From Malus domestica (lineage: Eukaryota > Streptophyta > Magnoliopsida > Rosales > Rosaceae), in assembly GCF_042453785.1 (NCBI RefSeq), contig NC_091671.1:8750001-8814000 (forward strand): a stretch of DNA of 64,000 nucleotides, read 5' to 3'. A program made the position numbers and the translations under genes. The notes under the pieces were generated by a model that saw only the letters and a list, made by a program, of their open reading frames with translations, did not search any database and had not been told where the DNA came from. Within the stretch, counting starts at the first letter, position 1. Every line of letters starts with the position of its first letter. Positions 1-11,005 of the stretch are shown here, one piece after another.

Positions 1-82
1 AATTCGTCTTTGGTGAGAATCGAACCCAAGACCTCTCACTTACAAGTGAAGAGAATACCACTAGACCGTATTACTAAGTAGC
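1..82 (-). mobile_element. tRNA-derived SINE, 5' head only (runs off left edge)
   Basis: Read on the minus strand, this has a tRNA-like head with a pol III B-box-like motif (GGTTCGATTCTC) preceded by a run about a TAAGTGAGAGGTC stem. The same head, diverged, occurs on the minus strand at 28120-28272, which supports a dispersed repeat rather than a tRNA gene. The 3' part would lie outside the window to the left. It lacks a complete cloverleaf, so it is not called as tRNA. Confidence 0.5.
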
Positions 83-675
83 ATGAAAGAGTTTCTATTA
101 AACCCCGCAAAAAATGAAAATTCTCAGCCGTTCATTAATGGATTTGAATTTAGATTTATTACAATTGATAGAGATTTTTTTTTTCGGCAATCAATAGGAT
201 ACTAACAAATTTGTGTCACTGGCCTTTTAACTTATTGCCCTATCTTTAACGCACTCCAATTAATATCGTCCTCTAATTGTTAGTATTTAATAAATCTCAT
301 CATAAATTGTTACCAAAAATATTAATTATCAAAGCAAATAAACTTGATTGAGTTATAAATTTATTGTGACCCAGTTGGCATGGTTAGGAGAAAAATCAAT
401 TTTGTTCATAATTTTCACATCTTCCAAGTGAACATGGGGCTATAAGTGAAGTTCCAAAGGATACGGTGGTTTAATTTGGTCCATGAATTGCCTCGTCCAA
501 TTTGCATGCATGTTGTAGGGGACCGACTCCCAAATAATTCTCGTTACCAAGCAAATTAAATACCATTAATTAAGAGCTTAAAAACTCTTTAATTATTACC
601 TCTCTATTTTGCTTTTGCAATTAGGAAATTTTCCCCTTTTGCATACAATGTTATAAGAATATTTTTGTTCCCCAC
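83..675. other. AT-rich spacer, no gene seen
   Basis: No coding stretch, RNA gene or clear repeat boundary was recognised here. It is AT-rich with short homopolymers and is probably old intergenic DNA. Confidence 0.5.
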
Positions 676-811
676 ACTCAAATGATGGCGATACTCACTA
701 CCTTATTTATCACCGTTATATGAGTTTAATACCTTGGATATACACAAATCTCAAAATTTAAACTCATACAACGGTAATAAATAAGGTGGAAAGCATTACC
801 ACTACTTGAGG
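676..811. mobile_element. small MITE with long inverted termini
   Basis: About 50 bp at each end are inverted copies of one another: the left arm runs from ACTCAAATGATGG through CCTTATTTATCACCGTT to GAGTTTA, and the right arm is its imperfect reverse complement. The centre is only about 30 bp. The whole unit can fold into a hairpin. No target-site duplication was resolved, so the superfamily is open. Confidence 0.5.
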
Positions 812-1740
812 ATGATGACTAAAAACCACCCCAATAATATAAGCAGTTGAGTTAGTTGGTGTGGTAGTTGGTCTTTAGCAAGCTTCTTATAGAAAAAGAA
901 GAATCTGGGTAACTTTGGCCGTTTTGCAGAAGAAAAAGAAAGGGGCATTTGATGTTTGGACAGACATAGTGATGGTGCTAGCTGCACCTGCTTCTTGGTG
1001 TTTTTAAAAAAAAATGGTAAATTACATAAAACTGCCTCAACTATTTGGTCAATTACATTTTAAAAGAAAATTAAAAAAATGAGAAAAGGCTAATTTGTAC
1101 CCTTTGGAAATTATGATGCCAATTTGCTTGGTTGAGAAACTTGTGGCTTTTCTAATGGAGATTGCGTAAATGTGCAAACAATTTGTTAGTGGTTGTGCAA
1201 AATAGGTTTCATACTAGAAAATAGTGTTTTTTTACCTATGATCCATGTGAGAAGTAGAATTTTCAGTCACAATTGACAACCCAAGAGCTCTGTAAATCAA
1301 ATATATAGGAAAAGATAAATAAAAAGTGAATTACGGTTTCTCAAATCAGAAAGTAACATTTATTTGAAGAAATTCAGACTCATTTTGGATATAGATAAAC
1401 AATGGCATGTTAAAAAGGTAGTCAACATTCAACATTCACTTAAAAAAATGATATACATGTTATCCATCAATGTTTTGGTAACAAATTCCCAAATTACACT
1501 ATCTACCAAACATTTGCAGATCTATAGTTACAGATGTTCACTTTTATGATATTCAACTCAATACCCACATTATTGGCAAAACGACATTTTATAGATCTTT
1601 TGAGCACCCGAGCCAATGACAATAACATTGAAGACAACTGCAAAAATTGTACATTATATAAAGAGGCAATCTCAGAATCAAAATTGTCAAAATCAATATT
1701 TTATGGCTACATTTTTTTCATCAGTCTTCTCCTTCGAGCA
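812..1740. other. AT-rich spacer, no gene seen
   Basis: Nothing recognisable; short open frames here lack protein-like composition. A stretch near 1016-1060 resembles the first bases of the Mutator-like terminus found at 4722 (GGTAAATTACA..AAACT), perhaps a relic of that family. Confidence 0.4.
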
Positions 1741-3350
1741 ATTTCGTTGTGAGCAGTCCTTTCAGGGAGGGGCTGGATCTTCCAATCCCGCTCCAATCGT
1801 GGCAGATTCTGATTTGGAGACTTCGCGTCCGGCTCGGCGTGATCAATTCGACATTGGCGGGGGACAACAGCGACTACCATGGCATCAACGATTTTCCACG
1901 TTTCTCAGAGGGTGACGACTCTCTCAATTGGATCTATAAGGCGGAACAGTATTTTGTTTGTTACAATACTCCAGATCCTCCTAAAGTCCTTACAACCTCT
2001 TTTTACCTTGACAATGAAGCAATGCAGTGGTTCAAATGGCGCGATTGCCTTCATACTACTCCTACGTGGGAGGAATTTACTGGTGAACTTTGCAAGGAGT
2101 TTGGGCCTTCCGAATTTACTGGTGAACTTTACAGAGGCTCTTTTCAAATTGCGCCAAACAGGTACTCTCAAGGACTATATCACTGAATTTCGTAGACTTG
2201 CTAATCGTGCTAGAGATGTTGGCCCTGTGCTCCTTAAGAGTTGTTTCCTTGGTGGATTAAAACGTGAATTGATCTATGATGTCAAGTTGTTACGACCTGC
2301 TACTGTCCACGATGCCATATCCATTGTTGTTCAGGTCGATTCTACGCTATCTGAATTACGTGAGCTCAATCCTCGAACCCTTCCGTCCGCAAAAATTACT
2401 CCACTCCCCATACTGCCTCCCAAGCCTAAAACCCCTATGCTCCCATATCGAAAACTTACCCCCGAGGAGGTTTAGCACAAGAAGGATAAATGGGAATGTT
2501 GGTTTTGTCCTGAAAAGTGGGGGAAGGGGCACAAATGTGGCCACAAACAACTACTTTTGTTGGATGTGAGTGATGAGGGTGATTTATGTGAAGATTTGGA
2601 TGAGGAGGTACCGGCTGAAATCCAGGGCTTGGCACTGAGTGAATGTGCATTTTATTGGGTGCAAGGAACACAGTCTTTACAAACTATGAAGGTTTTGGGC
2701 GGCACTGCGAATAACCACTCAGTGCTCATACTTTTGGATTCTGGTAGTACGCACAATTTCATTGACTCTAGGCTTCTTAAGACATTGGGGTGGTCTTTGC
2801 AAGCAACCAAGCCTTTTGAGGTAATGATTGCCGATGGTGGGAAAATTACGAGCCAAGGGTGTTGTAGGCACATACCATTGTAGGTGGGCGGATATAATTG
2901 TCACACTGACTTATTTTCGCTTCCATTGGGGGGTTGTGAATTGGTCTTAGGGGTGCAATGGTTGTCTATTGTGAGTCCTGGGCTTTGGGATTTCCAGTTA
3001 CTTACAATGGAGTTCCAAGTGGGCAAAATGAAGTTTAAATTGACTCACAGTTCACCACCACAGCTGACAGTTCACGAAATGGCCCTGCAGCAAGGTGATA
3101 AGGAGCTCTCTCAGTCTAATATTGGAGTTCTATTGTATTCTCTGGAGTCTAATGAAAAGGGGAATGATACTTTTAGTTCTCAACAAGTAGATGAGCTGCA
3201 GGCAGTTTTGCAACCATTTGACACATTGTTCCAAGTTCCCTCTCAACTACCCCCATATCGACCATAAGATCACAAAATACCACTCATTCCGGGGTTAAAA
3301 CCCCCAAGTATTAGGCCTTATCATTACGAATCTACACACCTTCTCAGTTG
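1741..3350 (+). pseudogene. Ty3/gypsy gag-protease fragment, frameshifted and truncated
   Basis: Pieces in several frames line up as the N-terminal half of a plant Ty3/gypsy polyprotein. First comes a gag region (about 1890-2475) with the retrotransposon gag signature around the WIYKAEQYF and LDNEAMQWF motifs, continuing after a frame change as TLKDYITEFRRLANRA. An in-frame stop at 2473 precedes a CCHC zinc knuckle (2497-2538, CWFCPEKWGKGHKC). A retropepsin-like aspartic protease follows, with its LDSGSTHNFID active-site motif near 2733-2765. A stop at 2881 breaks it, then the linker to the reverse transcriptase (PSQLPPYRP) ends in a stop near 3267 and the first RT residues (IPLIPGLKPPSIRPYHY) can still be read. 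No RT core, RNase H, integrase or LTR was found. It is a dead fragment; at least two nonsense changes and one or more frameshifts are visible. Confidence 0.8.
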
Positions 3351-4086
3351 GTGACCGCAACAGTTCGCAGTAATAATTGATTATAGGTCTGAATAGAGAT
3401 GGAAACGGTGGAAATCGGAAGAAAGACATGTAGATGGGTGTATGGATGAAAGGATCTGAGAGTTAGATGAATGGATCTGAGGGGATAGAGAGATTAGTGA
3501 TAATCAGTGGTGAAAAGGTTATGGAATACGCAGGAACAAAAGCAGGGGAAAAACAAAAAGGAAAGAAAAAAGATGCAGAGGGAAAGAAGAAAAGGTTGCC
3601 ACCGACCCTAATCGAAATTAGGATAGGCGGCAAAGGAACATTCTAGGGTTTGTTGATGCTCTCACTCACAGAGAGAAAAGCTCTCACTTTCAGAGAGAAT
3701 GGCTCTCACTCACAGAGAGATTCTTCTGCGCGAGGGGTTATTTGGGTTTCTTGCTTTGCTGCTTCTTGTTAGGCTGTGGCAAAAAGCCAATTTAGGAGGG
3801 CTCCTTTCAATCATTTTTTACCCCTGCATAATATTGTGATTCAATGAAGCTCCATGTTAAATGAACTGCACCAAATAAGCGAGACCTTCTCCGGATCTCT
3901 ATGTCCATAGCTGACGAACACAAAGATCCAGATCACTCATTTTAAATCATGCGGTTCTCATTAGCCCATTCTACTGACCTCCCTCACACGAACCACGGGT
4001 TCAGATCTCTCTCTTTAACAACCTGGATATCCAGGTTCTTGAACTTCGAAAACAAAAATTTGGAGAGGATCTCGACTCCAAATAGG
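3351..4086. other. spacer with short CTCTCACTCACAGAGAGA tandem repeat
   Basis: Three roughly 31-bp units built on CTCTCACT(C/T)(A/T)CAGAGAGA lie at about 3660-3722. The rest is purine-rich spacer between the gypsy fragment and a SINE. It could be old LTR or leader sequence, but no LTR boundary was found. Confidence 0.4.
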
Positions 4087-4095
4087 GTAGTTTTT

Positions 4096-4218
4096 TTTTT
4101 TAGCAAGTGGTCATTTACCACAGTAGTAGAAATGAGTTGAGCCTTTGCATGACAATGCAGGTTCAAATCCCATCAGTGACTAATCTAACAAAATATATCA
4201 CTTGACAAAAAAAAAAGT
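4096..4218 (+). mobile_element. SINE-like tRNA-derived retroposon
   Basis: A B-box-like GGTTCAAATCCC lies near 4161 and the unit ends in an A-rich tail (about 4207-4216). The 9-mer GTAGTTTTT occurs at 4087-4095 and again at 4219-4227, consistent with a target-site duplication. These are the hallmarks of a SINE. A clear A box was not seen, so the assignment is moderate. Confidence 0.5.
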
Positions 4219-4227
4219 GTAGTTTTT

Positions 4228-4721
4228 CTACTATGCATGTAGGTAGCCCCAAAAAAAAGGGACACCCTTCAAAGTTCTATTTCTTTTAGGGGGTAATATG
4301 AATGTTCTATTTGTAAGTATATAACTTATGAAAACTAAATCACGGTACCAAATTAACCACTCACCAGATTAAGACATTACTGCTTTTGTAGAAGGGTTCT
4401 TCTGCAACTCTACACTACTGGAAACAAGGCTCAATCAATGGGGCTTGAGTATCTGAAAGCTTGTGTATTTGTGAGAGCGCATGGACCCAAGCTTTATACT
4501 ATAAACGATGGAGTTCAATAAAGACACTTCTCATTATATAATCCTTATCAAACTATCTTTATCACCGTGAAAACTCTAATAAACATATCAGATAATAAAG
4601 TCCTAGTTTTATTGAGATTGCTTGAGGCTATTATCCTTATTATACAATTTCTGATAAGCCATTCCACATAGCTAATGTTAATCTCCTTATTATTCCAAAA
4701 CAATCCATAACTGAAATTTTT
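4228..4721. other. AT-rich spacer, no gene seen
   Basis: No coding sequence, RNA gene or element boundary was recognised. Confidence 0.4.
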
Positions 4722-6192
4722 GGTAAATTACACAAAACTACCTAAACTATAGGTCGACCCACAATTTCATACTTTATGTTTTAAATATTGCAATGTTATA
4801 CATCAACTTATGAATTCGTTGTAATGTTATATCTCCGTTGAATTTTCTGTCAATATAGATGTTAAATGATGATGTGGCAGGAGTGGGGGGCCCACTCCTT
4901 CTCCAACAGAAATAAAAAAAAAATCCCTCCGTCAAGGATCTGTTGGGATCAATAAATCCCTGCCGTTCACACCGAATCGTGCGGCCAGGAATCTCCATCA
5001 AATTTTTGTTATTTTTTCGCACCAACCGAGGCATCTCTTCCTCAGTTTTTCCCTTCCTGCATTTTTTTCCTTCCCTGTTCAGGGTCTTCTATCTTCTCTC
5101 TCCATATTCAACAATTCCCTACATTTATTCCTTCCGTGCATTTTTTCCGTCCTTTTGACCATTGAACATAAAACACGGCTCTGAGAAACTTTGTCTGCAA
5201 CAAGAGCTTGGAAAAAATCAACGGCTTCTTCACAAAACCAGTTCAAGCAAGAAGTTTGAAACAGGATTTGGATTCCAATTAAAAAATAAAAATCAACGAA
5301 ATTGACTTTTGCATGTGAATTTTCAGTTGAAATCTTCGCAAACCTTACACACGCAACATCTGAAATTATCTCCAGATCCAAACCCTCCTCCATCTGAGCA
5401 TCAAGCGTAACCGCATCTCCAGCCCCATTCCGGACCTCTCCAACTTCACCGCCCTCAAACTCCTATTCCTCTCCTACAACGAACTCTCCAGGCACTTTCC
5501 TACCTCCATAGCTTCTCTCTTCCGTCTCTACCGCCTCAATCTGGTCCTACAACAACTTATCCGGCGAGATTCCCGCAAAGGTGAACCATTTGACCCATCT
5601 CCTCACTCTCCGGCTCCAGGCGAACCGTTTTTCTGGTTCAATTTCAAGTCTGAGCCTATGCAAATCTGCAACACCACCTGGAGTTTGCAGATCTGCGCCC
5701 GCAGAAGGTGACTCGACGAGGCGGCTGGAGTGGGACGGCCAGTGGGCGGTCAAGGGAGCGTTGAGGTCGAGGGAGATGTGGCTGGGGATCGGCGCAGGAA
5801 ATTTGAGTGTTTAAGGAGGACGAGCAAGAAGAGGGATGGAGGAGGGAGTGAGGGGAGGAAGAAGGGGGATGGAGGAGGGGGTGAGAGCAAAGAGAGTGAT
5901 GAGGGAGACGAGTGAGAAAGAGAGGAGTGAGTGAGGAGAAGAGTTTTTTTAATAATTAACTTTAATTGTCACATAAAAAATTAATAATTAATAAAATTTT
6001 TATTTCTGTTGGAGAAGTACTCGGTCATATTCTTGCCACGTCATTATTTAACATCTAAATTGACAAAAAATTTAATGGAAGTATGACATTGCAAAGAATT
6101 TATAAGTTGAGGTATGATATTGCAATGCTTAAAACATGAGATATGAAATTGTGGTTCGTCCTCTATTTTAGGTAATTTTGTGTAATTTATCC
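4722..6192. mobile_element. Mutator-like element with ~200-bp TIRs carrying gene fragments (Pack-MULE candidate)
   Basis: The first ~200 bp (from GGTAAATTACACAAAACT to CTCCAACAGAAATA, 4722-4916) recur as an imperfect reverse complement at about 6003-6192. Such long terminal inverted repeats are typical of Mutator-like elements. The flanks GAAATTTTT and AAAATTTTG match at 7 of 9 positions, a decayed 9-bp target duplication. No transposase is present. The roughly 1.08-kb interior is GC-richer than its surroundings and contains an LRR-kinase fragment (5395-5640), so this is a Pack-MULE candidate. The right flank (TTTTGGTTGTGGATTG) matches a stretch of rhomboid-gene intron near 44085, so the element apparently inserted in the decayed duplicate of that gene. 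Confidence 0.7.
5395..5640 (+). pseudogene. captured LRR receptor-kinase ectodomain fragment
   Basis: With frame changes allowed, this reads as about three leucine-rich repeats: RNRISSPIPDLSNFTALKL, LFLSYNELSRHFPTSIASL, LNLSYNNLSGEIPAKVNHL and LRLQANRFSGSISS. These match the LRR part of the small inactive receptor kinases related to pollen receptor-like kinases (LRR-III class), from memory of that family. There is no start codon, signal peptide, transmembrane segment or kinase domain. It lies wholly between the inverted termini of the Mutator-like element, so capture of host DNA is the simplest explanation. Base composition is clearly more GC-rich than the host spacer. Confidence 0.65.
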
Positions 6193-6193
6193 A

Positions 6194-7470
6194 AAATTTT
6201 GGTTGTGGATTGTAGGGAACTGATGCAGTGGCAGTCTTATTTCATATAAGTTGCTTTCATTTGTGTGTTTTATTCCAATTTGTTATGCGGGTTTACAATT
6301 CTGTTTAGACATATTAACAACAATGTGTACATCTCGATTTATATATATATGTACATCCATATTTACAATCCTATTTACACAAACATACTATTCAGAACTT
6401 CCGACTCTCTTCATTGAAACTTCGAGTTTTTTTCCCCCGGCTTACAAATTGGAATAAAACTGTAATTATTGAGGTGATTTTTTTTAATTGTTAAAAAATT
6501 GGATACTTTCTTCAGTCAGTCTTCAAATACATTTAATAAGAAATGTCAAAAACAAATATATGCTGATCTACAAATTTTAAGTATGCCATGAAGAGAAAAA
6601 TAATAATTACAACTGACACATGTTAAAGCAAACATATGAGGAGAAAGTAGACTCTTCAAATTGCTAACCTCACATTTTCCTCTAAGCTAACCACAATAAA
6701 CTCTTCTACCATAATTCTTAGCATGCACGCATGAATAAAGGTTAGAATTCACATCTTATTGTAAACAGAAATATACTCTCATTCTGCTAAATTGTGAACT
6801 GAGAGAGACAAATGCATAGATGTAGGAAAAGAATTATAAACCTTAAAAAATGTAAAAAAGGGTAATCATCCTTTTATAAATGCTTTATTATACTTTGTAC
6901 CTCATATTTTCAATACAAATTTAACTTTTGGTCTCAAATCTTTCATTGGCAACCATTTTTTTTCCCCAAAGGTTGTACTACAGTAGCATATTTCAAAATA
7001 TCTTGCAATTTGACAATTAGCTTTGTAAGATTTCTTTAAAATGTTTAAAAAATGTTGATAAGCCCATGTTGTCAATAAATGGGTCTTTGTCAGGGATATG
7101 TAAATTATTACCTGTGAGAATGTTGTTCTTATCTATGAGAGACAATAGTTGGGAATCGAGAAAATAAAACTGAGATCATAGAATCTGTTGATGAAAATCT
7201 GACAACTCCTTGGAAATTGTTCTGCTTTGCTATTGAAGAATAAATGAGCGGCTAGTAGGACAATTTTGTGTGATGTTTTACTTTGCCCGTATAGAAATGT
7301 GAAATCTCATAAACAAATCCATGTTTTATCTTTGGAGCAACTAAATTATAATCATCTTTCTACATGATTGAACGAAGAAGGAAAAAGTTAGTAACAAATA
7401 GCTAAAAGCTTTTTCTATCAACGAAAAGCGATTCTAACAATATTTCATAGAAAAACTTAAAAACTTGACC
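6194..7470. other. relic of rhomboid-gene intron, then AT-rich spacer
   Basis: The first ~75 bp (6194-6270, including GTGGATTGTAGGGAACTG and TTTCATATAAGTTG) are similar to 44085-44160, inside the first intron of the rhomboid gene copy at 43684. Beyond 6270 the similarity stops and nothing else is recognised up to the beta-galactosidase fragments. Confidence 0.45.
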
Positions 7471-7473
7471 AGT

Positions 7474-8055
7474 TTTCTAACCTGAGAAAGAATTATAGGA
7501 CCTCCTTGAGTTTGAAACAGCTTCTCTGCCTTCATCATAACAAATAATTAGAAATTAAATTTAGCTTCAAAATTATTTATTAAAAAAATTAAATTGCATT
7601 GGAGTAAACGGAAGATTTATAATATCCTACCTTGAAAGGCTCATTGTCCTTCGAAAAACAATTCCGGAGACATATTTCAGCCAAACTGGGAATCCCCTGT
7701 TTCAGAAACAGAACAAAAAACAGAGTAATGAATATAACCATATTTACGTAAGATAAAAAAAAATATTCAAAAAATATTCTTAACAAAAATAATTACCCGA
7801 AGTTCCATTCAGCGCAAACATAAGGGCCAATCTGGAGATTAACAAATAGGCTTGCTTGTTGCACCAGCTTGATGAACTTGACCAAATCATATTCGTCCCT
7901 CAAAATAATACTGCAAATTTGAAAAAATAAAAAACCAATGAATTAGCATAAATATATTTGCATTAGAGAGGGCAAAGAAAATGTAAATTTTAAATGTGAA
8001 ATGCTGATTGCATGACTTTTCCCGGATAATGTTCATGGCCATTCCAAAACACAGA
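7474..8055 (-). pseudogene. beta-galactosidase (GH35) pseudogene, four exon remnants
   Basis: On the minus strand, in order, are exon pieces matching the catalytic N-terminal domain of plant GH35 beta-galactosidases, cell-wall or apoplastic enzymes that remove terminal galactose. About 8016-8053 reads VFWNGHEHYPGK. 7797-7910 reads, after one frame change, [18 protein letters not shown] followed by [13 protein letters not shown]. About 7630-7697 reads GFPVWLKYVSGIVFR before a one-base deletion. About 7476-7545 reads MMKAEKLFQTQGGPIILSQ. The introns between them keep GT donors and AG acceptors at the family's expected exon boundaries. Frameshifts in two exons, and the absence of the downstream proton donor and lectin-like regions, make it a pseudogene. 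It sits between the two relics of a rhomboid gene, so the locus has been rearranged. Confidence 0.75.
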
Positions 8056-8804
8056 GTATGACAATCCCAAAACACAGAAGAAAAAAAACCCTAATACACA
8101 GTCCTAAATTTCTTGTTGGGGTTTATCAGAAATTTGTGAATCAAATTCAAATTCCTATCCAAACTCAATAACCAGAAAACCAAACAGAGAATACAAATTC
8201 AATAATCCCAAAAGTTATTGAAATCAAACCTATTTCAACTCTAATATAATCCAAAATACCAAATTCGCTTACCTTCAGTCAAAGATTCATGAAAAAGAAA
8301 AAAAATTATATACCTTGATGATAAAGAGTTTGGAAAGCCGCAGAGAAAAACTGGAAAATTCGAGTAACAACTTCTGCTGCAACTAATAATCAAAGCAGAT
8401 TAGAAAAGTACACCCAAAGCTTGAAAAAAAAAAATTAAATCGCACACAATCAGAAAAATAGAAAACTCACCAGTAAACGTTTGATCGTATCCTCTCTTCC
8501 TGAAGTCAAAAATCAAAACACATCAGAGAACCACACGTAAACCACGGAAAAAACAAAAAAAATATTAAAATCCCATGTGGCAAGAAAACCAAATAACTCA
8601 CCAAAGAACTTTAGATCGCATAGGCAAAAAAAGCGATTCGAATTTAACCCAGATCGACAACCACAACAAAAATCACAGAGTCCATAAATAGAAGGAAAAC
8701 CAGAAGATGGAAAATTTTTCAGGAAGAAAACGACCATGGGTAAGAGCGATGTGAAGCAAGAAAACCGCCGTAGTTAATCGGCGAGAAAAACCAGACAACG
8801 ACGG
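8056..8804. other. upstream part of the beta-galactosidase relic, no exon identified
   Basis: GT-AG-like signals are visible on the minus strand (for example ACTGGTGAGTTTTC near 8470), but no protein could be recognised. It may contain the leader and first exons of the beta-galactosidase pseudogene. A stretch near 8080-8145 resembles 42310-42360. Confidence 0.3.
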
Positions 8805-8812
8805 GCAGCATG

Positions 8813-9725
8813 CAGGGCCGGCCCAGGCCCAGTGCAGGAGGGGCGACCGTCCAGGGCCCAAAAAAATTAGGGGCACCAAAATTATTAGGACGGTATATTT
8901 ATATATATTTTTATAAGAGTATAGATTTATAAAATTTGATTCAAAAACATAGAAATTTAACTAGAAGTGGTGGTTTGTCATTTAAAAATAATAAGGAGGT
9001 CTTGGGTTCAAAACACCATGTGTGCTTATTTACTTTCCTTTTTTTTACAAATTTCTTTTTATAAGAGTATAAATTTAGAAAATTTGGTTAAAGGATCAAG
9101 AAGTTTAATTAGAAACAATGATTTTTATTGTTTAAAATTAACAAGAGGTCCTTAGTTCGAAATGCTATGTGCATGTTTATTCTTTTCAATTTTTACAAAT
9201 TTTTGTTTGGTTGGTAATTTATTTTTAGTTACTATCTAGTAGCTATGTGGGTTGTTATTTTTAAATATTCGTTTTAATTCAAGTCTAATCTTCAACAAAG
9301 AATAATACGTAGACCAAATTTGCAAATTATATGACGTGTCATCAAAATGTTTAATTTAGTGCCCATTCATTAATAATACATATCAATTAAAGACTCGAAA
9401 ACATCATTATTTTTTAGTCCCATATTGACCAGGTTAGTAAATAAGAAAAAAACACCTCACGATTTATTCAAAAACACATTCAAAGTTCAAATGGAAAACA
9501 AAACTCATCATCTATCTACTTGTAAGCCCGAAGTTTTTTTGTTTCCCTCTTTCAATACAAAATAAATTAGTCTTTCTGTATTTCTAAATTATTGAGTTTG
9601 AAGTGTTTTTCTAAGTATAATTTTTTTCGATATCTTATGTGTGAAAATAAATAATTTTCTTACATAAAGTTAGGGCACTTTTTTTTACGTCGCCCCGGGC
9701 CTCAAAAATCTCTAGACCGGCCCTG
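8813..9725. mobile_element. non-autonomous hAT element, 913 bp, perfect 8-bp TSD
   Basis: The termini are CAGGGCCGG at the left and CCGGCCCTG at the right, a perfect 9-bp inverted repeat. The element is flanked by GCAGCATG on both sides (8805-8812 and 9726-9733), an exact 8-bp target duplication as made by hAT transposases. No transposase frame is present. Two related internal segments (about 8960-9030 and 9090-9170) each contain a GGTCTTGGGTTCAAAA-like motif and look like an internal duplication. Confidence 0.85.
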
Positions 9726-10066
9726 GCAGCATGAACAACGGCAGTGTGAAAGAGGAGAAAAAACACCCAAGAGGGTAATCAATAGACTAGAAGCACCATC
9801 GTTGATAAACACGTGGAAAAGATGGAGCTGAAGAGTCCAGAATAGAGGAAAAGAAAAACGAAGCACGGATGACAACACGTGTAAAAAGGGTCCAAACGAA
9901 TTTAAACAAATCAAGTAAGGATAAATCGGCATCACACTGTTAATGAACAGTATTTTTTGTGTTTGGTAATTTTACAGAATAAAATTGCTTGAAACAGAAG
10001 CTGAGAGATTATTTCAGTTTTCCATCACATATGTGGGAACAACGATTGTTTTGGATATCTTGTACA

Positions 10067-11005
10067 TAGACCTGTAAACGGGTCGGGTTTACTGAGTCAC
10101 TCGAACCTAACTCGTTAAACTAACAGGTCATCTGAACCCAACCCATTAAGTTAACAGTCACCTGTTTCAACCGTTTCATCCGTTAACATTTTTATTTTTT
10201 ATTTTCAATCGACGATAGGGTGACCCCGAGCTCCTCTGCTTGGACAAAAGCCCAGCCTTCTCGACATTGCTGAGCACCTTCCGCTTCTCTAGCTTCTTGA
10301 AGACATCGATTTCCACTTCCTCCGCCACTTCGTAGAAGATTCCCGCTCCGTACCACTTTTTCTCCCAGCTGTTGTCGAGCTTGTTCACCTGGAAATTTAC
10401 GAAATTCACATTTTCTCAGCAAACAAACAAAAGGGTATTTGTAAATTAACCAAAAAACAAAACGGTATTCGTAATTTTATATAAAGATAATTTCTTGGCA
10501 GCCAAACAGAAGTTACAGAGTAAGAGTGAAGGTAATTACCTTCTTTTGGAGTGCCATGGAAACGATTGTTGATGATCGAGATTTGGCGGGGAAGGTGCGG
10601 GGAGAGCCAGAGATGGAATTGAAGTGGGGTTTGGACTTTGGAGGAGATGAAGTTTTTGGTGTGGTTGAGATTACAGGTAGCTGAAGATACTGCAGCAGGA
10701 GACTGGAGAGAGTGGTAATTTCTGAGGAAGAAGATGAGGGAGACGAGAGAGAACGAGAGCCAGAACATGCAAGACAGAGTGAGGGTTTAATTATTGAATA
10801 TTGAAATTACACAAAAGCCCTTAATAATGGGTGTTAACGGATGATTAATGAGTTTTGCAGGTTCATCCAAAATGACCCGTTATTTAACGGATGCTTAACG
10901 GGTTGACCCGTTAACCATCCGACCCATTAAACACTCATCCGAATACTCATTTTAACGGATCGGATCGGATCAGGTTAACGGGTCAGGTCTGAAATGCCAG
11001 GTCTA
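10067..11005. mobile_element. hAT-type element carrying a two-exon host gene fragment (Pack-hAT candidate)
   Basis: The termini TAGACCTG and CAGGTCTA form a perfect 8-bp inverted repeat, flanked by CTTGTACA on both sides (10059-10066 and 11006-11013), an exact 8-bp duplication diagnostic of hAT. The paralogous locus near 45560 (GGATATCCAGTACATGTAGACATGG) resembles the site before insertion and lacks these 939 bp. Subterminal copies of ACGGGT and ACCCGTTAA cluster at both ends, as in hAT elements. The interior holds an antisense gene fragment with an intact intron and no transposase. Confidence 0.88.
10200..10768 (-). pseudogene. captured fragment of a chloroplast-protein gene, DUF1118/RIQ-like
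   Basis: On the minus strand, exon 1 (ending 10540) includes ATG-GCA-CTC-CAA-AAG-AAG and is followed by a GT donor. The intron (10389-10539) ends in TTTCCAG, and exon 2 (from 10388) continues in phase as VNKLDNSWEKKWYGAGIFYE and then FKKLEKRKVLSNVEKAGLLSK. A one-base loss near 10228 shifts the frame, after which AEELGVTLSSIE can be read. These motifs match, from memory, the DUF1118 family of thylakoid proteins (RIQ1/RIQ2 type, linked to light-harvesting organisation); the sequence before the ATG reads like a transit-peptide region. Because the intron is kept, the fragment came from genomic DNA rather than from a retroposed mRNA. It lacks the C-terminal membrane half and is unlikely to be functional. 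Confidence 0.6.

Noticed and set aside
1741-3350. Endogenous pararetrovirus
   Set aside because: The zinc knuckle, protease and gag pieces fit Ty3/gypsy order, and no movement-protein or coat-protein features were seen.
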